From NCBI GenBank assembly GCA_944351315.1, contig CALVPL010000072.1, positions 1 through 15,378 of the forward strand: a stretch of 15,378 nt of DNA, given 5' to 3'. A program made the translations under genes and the position numbers. The DNA is from an uncultured Bacilli bacterium (GTDB lineage: Bacteria > Bacillota_I > Bacilli_A > RF39 > UBA660). Shown here piece by piece: positions 14,516-15,378 of the stretch (position 1 is its first letter; each line of letters starts with the position of its first letter). Under the pieces are notes generated by a model. It did not search any database. It had not been told where the DNA came from and worked only from the letters and a program-made list of their open reading frames with translations.

Positions 14516-15378
14516 TTAGAGCGATTTTAATCGTTTTAATATAGATTTAAATTTATATTTCATTGTCGTGAAAATATTAAATCTAACAGAATTAAGAGTG
14601 TCAAACACTCTTTTTTCTTGTGTTAAATCAGTATGACTATAAATATCTAAAGTAGTACTAGTTTTACTATGACCTAGTCGTTTTGATACTTCATTTACCA
14701 TAATACCTTTTTGAAGTAAAAAGGTAGCATGACTATGACGAAATTGGTGCAATGTAATAGGACGTATATTAGCTTTTTCACAAGCTTTCTTCTTACGTCT
14801 ATTTATTGTAGTAGCTGAAAGAGGTTTTATTCCACCAAAAACAAAGAAATCATCATTAAATTCATATTTTTTAGAATATATATTTTTTAAGTTCAATAAA
14901 TCTCTTTCTAGTACTTTATCAATACGTACCGTTCGATTAGAAGAACTAGTTCTCGTTGTGCCTAATTCTCTATTACCATGACTATTTATTGTTTTAGATA
15001 TTGTTATATAACCATTTTTAATATCTTTAAACTTTAAAGCCATTGATTCTCCAGGACGAGCACCAGTATAAAACATTAAATTAAAGAACTGTTTATATAT
15101 TTCATCATCAACGTATTTTATAAAATGTTTGAATTCCTTTAAAGTATAAAAATCATGTTTATTTTCTTCATATTTCTTTTTAAAAGAACCAACATTGCTA
15201 ATAATTTTTTTATCAAAAGCATAGAATAATTTACAATATTCAAAAAAACCACTAAGAATATAATACAAGCTTTTGTTTTGATTATTAGAAAAGTTTTTTG
15301 ATAGAATATAATCTTCCCATTCTAAAATTATTTTACTAGTAATATCTTCTAAATACATACTTTCAAAGAAAGGCAAAA
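14516..15378 (-). CDS. Tyrosine recombinase/integrase (5' end outside window)
   Basis: At least 287 C-terminal residues of a phage-type integrase, which cuts and rejoins DNA at att sites to insert or excise its element. Numbering from a TTG codon at 15376 (probably internal), residues 1-75 form the helical core-binding domain. The catalytic domain has R107 in YTGARPGES, HQFRH (H210, R213), H236 in RLGHSKTSTT and the nucleophile Y246 in DIYSH. At the beta-hairpin position where the family has a catalytic Lys (PKT.SS.R), this copy reads TTRTSSSNR, apparently Arg; the alignment there is uncertain. The frame is open to the window edge, so the N-terminus lies beyond it. It is the only minus-strand protein gene here and its stop lies 12 bases from tRNA-Gly. 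It probably marks the start of an integrated prophage or conjugative/mobilisable element continuing to the right. Confidence 0.93.
   Translation of the reverse strand, partial: LPFFESMYLEDITSKIILEWEDYILSKNFSNNQNKSLYYILSGFFEYCKLFYAFDKKIISNVGSFKKKYEENKHDFYTLKEFKHFIKYVDDEIYKQFFNLMFYTGARPGESMALKFKDIKNGYITISKTINSHGNRELGTTRTSSSNRTVRIDKVLERDLLNLKNIYSKKYEFNDDFFVFGGIKPLSATTINRRKKKACEKANIRPITLHQFRHSHATFLLQKGIMVNEVSKRLGHSKTSTTLDIYSHTDLTQEKRVFDTLNSVRFNIFTTMKYKFKSILKRLKSL

Noticed and set aside
14504..14535. Terminator between tRNA-Gly and the integrase
   Set aside because: AATAT/ATATT and CGATT/AATCG can pair but the stems are 4-5 bp, AT-rich and lack a proper U tail, so they are not convincing.
1..15378. 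CRISPR array, insertion sequence ends or tandem repeats
   Set aside because: I found no spaced direct repeats, transposase genes or terminal inverted repeats on reading the window; the only mobile-element gene is the integrase at the right edge.

Overview
This is an AT-rich window of low-GC Gram-positive (Bacillota) type with short intergenic spaces. Ribosome-binding sites are of the AGGAAG/GGTGAG class. Tryptophan is encoded by TGG and one gene ends in TGA, so the standard bacterial code fits and the Mycoplasma code does not. A full-length pyruvate:ferredoxin oxidoreductase points to an anaerobe. An uncultured gut-type Bacilli/Erysipelotrichia/RF39-like lineage would fit, but that placement is inference. 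Apart from the last gene and one tRNA, everything is on the + strand.

Layout. (1) 1-2791 is the end of a cell-surface glycan region: the 3' part of an NAD-dependent epimerase/dehydratase, then an overlapping pair made of a polyprenyl-phosphate glycosyltransferase (GtrB type) and a multi-pass GtrII-like glucosyltransferase. (2) 2877-8697 is metabolic and housekeeping: nifJ-type PFOR, a membrane-anchored extracellular thioredoxin-like protein, and an M3 oligoendopeptidase F. (3) 8745-14207 is dominated by DNA-maintenance genes: a LigD-like protein with phosphoesterase and polymerase domains but no ligase domain, a CarD-like RNA-polymerase-binding protein, and a tight three-gene operon. That operon holds a putative DNA modification/repair radical SAM protein (TIGR03916 type, with an HhH motif and a C-terminal QLSLF clamp-binding-like motif), its usual partner (TIGR03915/DUF4130 type), and a divergent, shortened GroEL-like chaperonin joined by an ATGA overlap. 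(4) 14250-15378 has tRNA-Thr(CGU) on the minus strand, tRNA-Gly(UCC) on the plus strand, and, 12 bases beyond the tRNA-Gly 3' end, a minus-strand tyrosine recombinase that runs off the window. This is probably the edge of an integrated element using tRNA-Gly as its attachment site.

Regulatory signals are unusually legible. Several genes are preceded by extended -10 boxes (TGNTATAAT-like) without a recognisable -35. Most genes end in a U-tailed hairpin that often includes the stop codon. The LigD-like and CarD-like genes each have a hairpin between promoter and coding sequence that could control expression.

The most interesting part is 10770-14207. The radical SAM/TIGR03915 pair is a recognised but functionally undefined DNA-repair-associated pair. 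Its translational coupling to a chaperonin paralogue with an intact ATPase site and a reduced apical domain suggests a dedicated folding or assembly partner. The ligase-less LigD next door adds to the DNA-repair theme. Both functional readings are inference from context.
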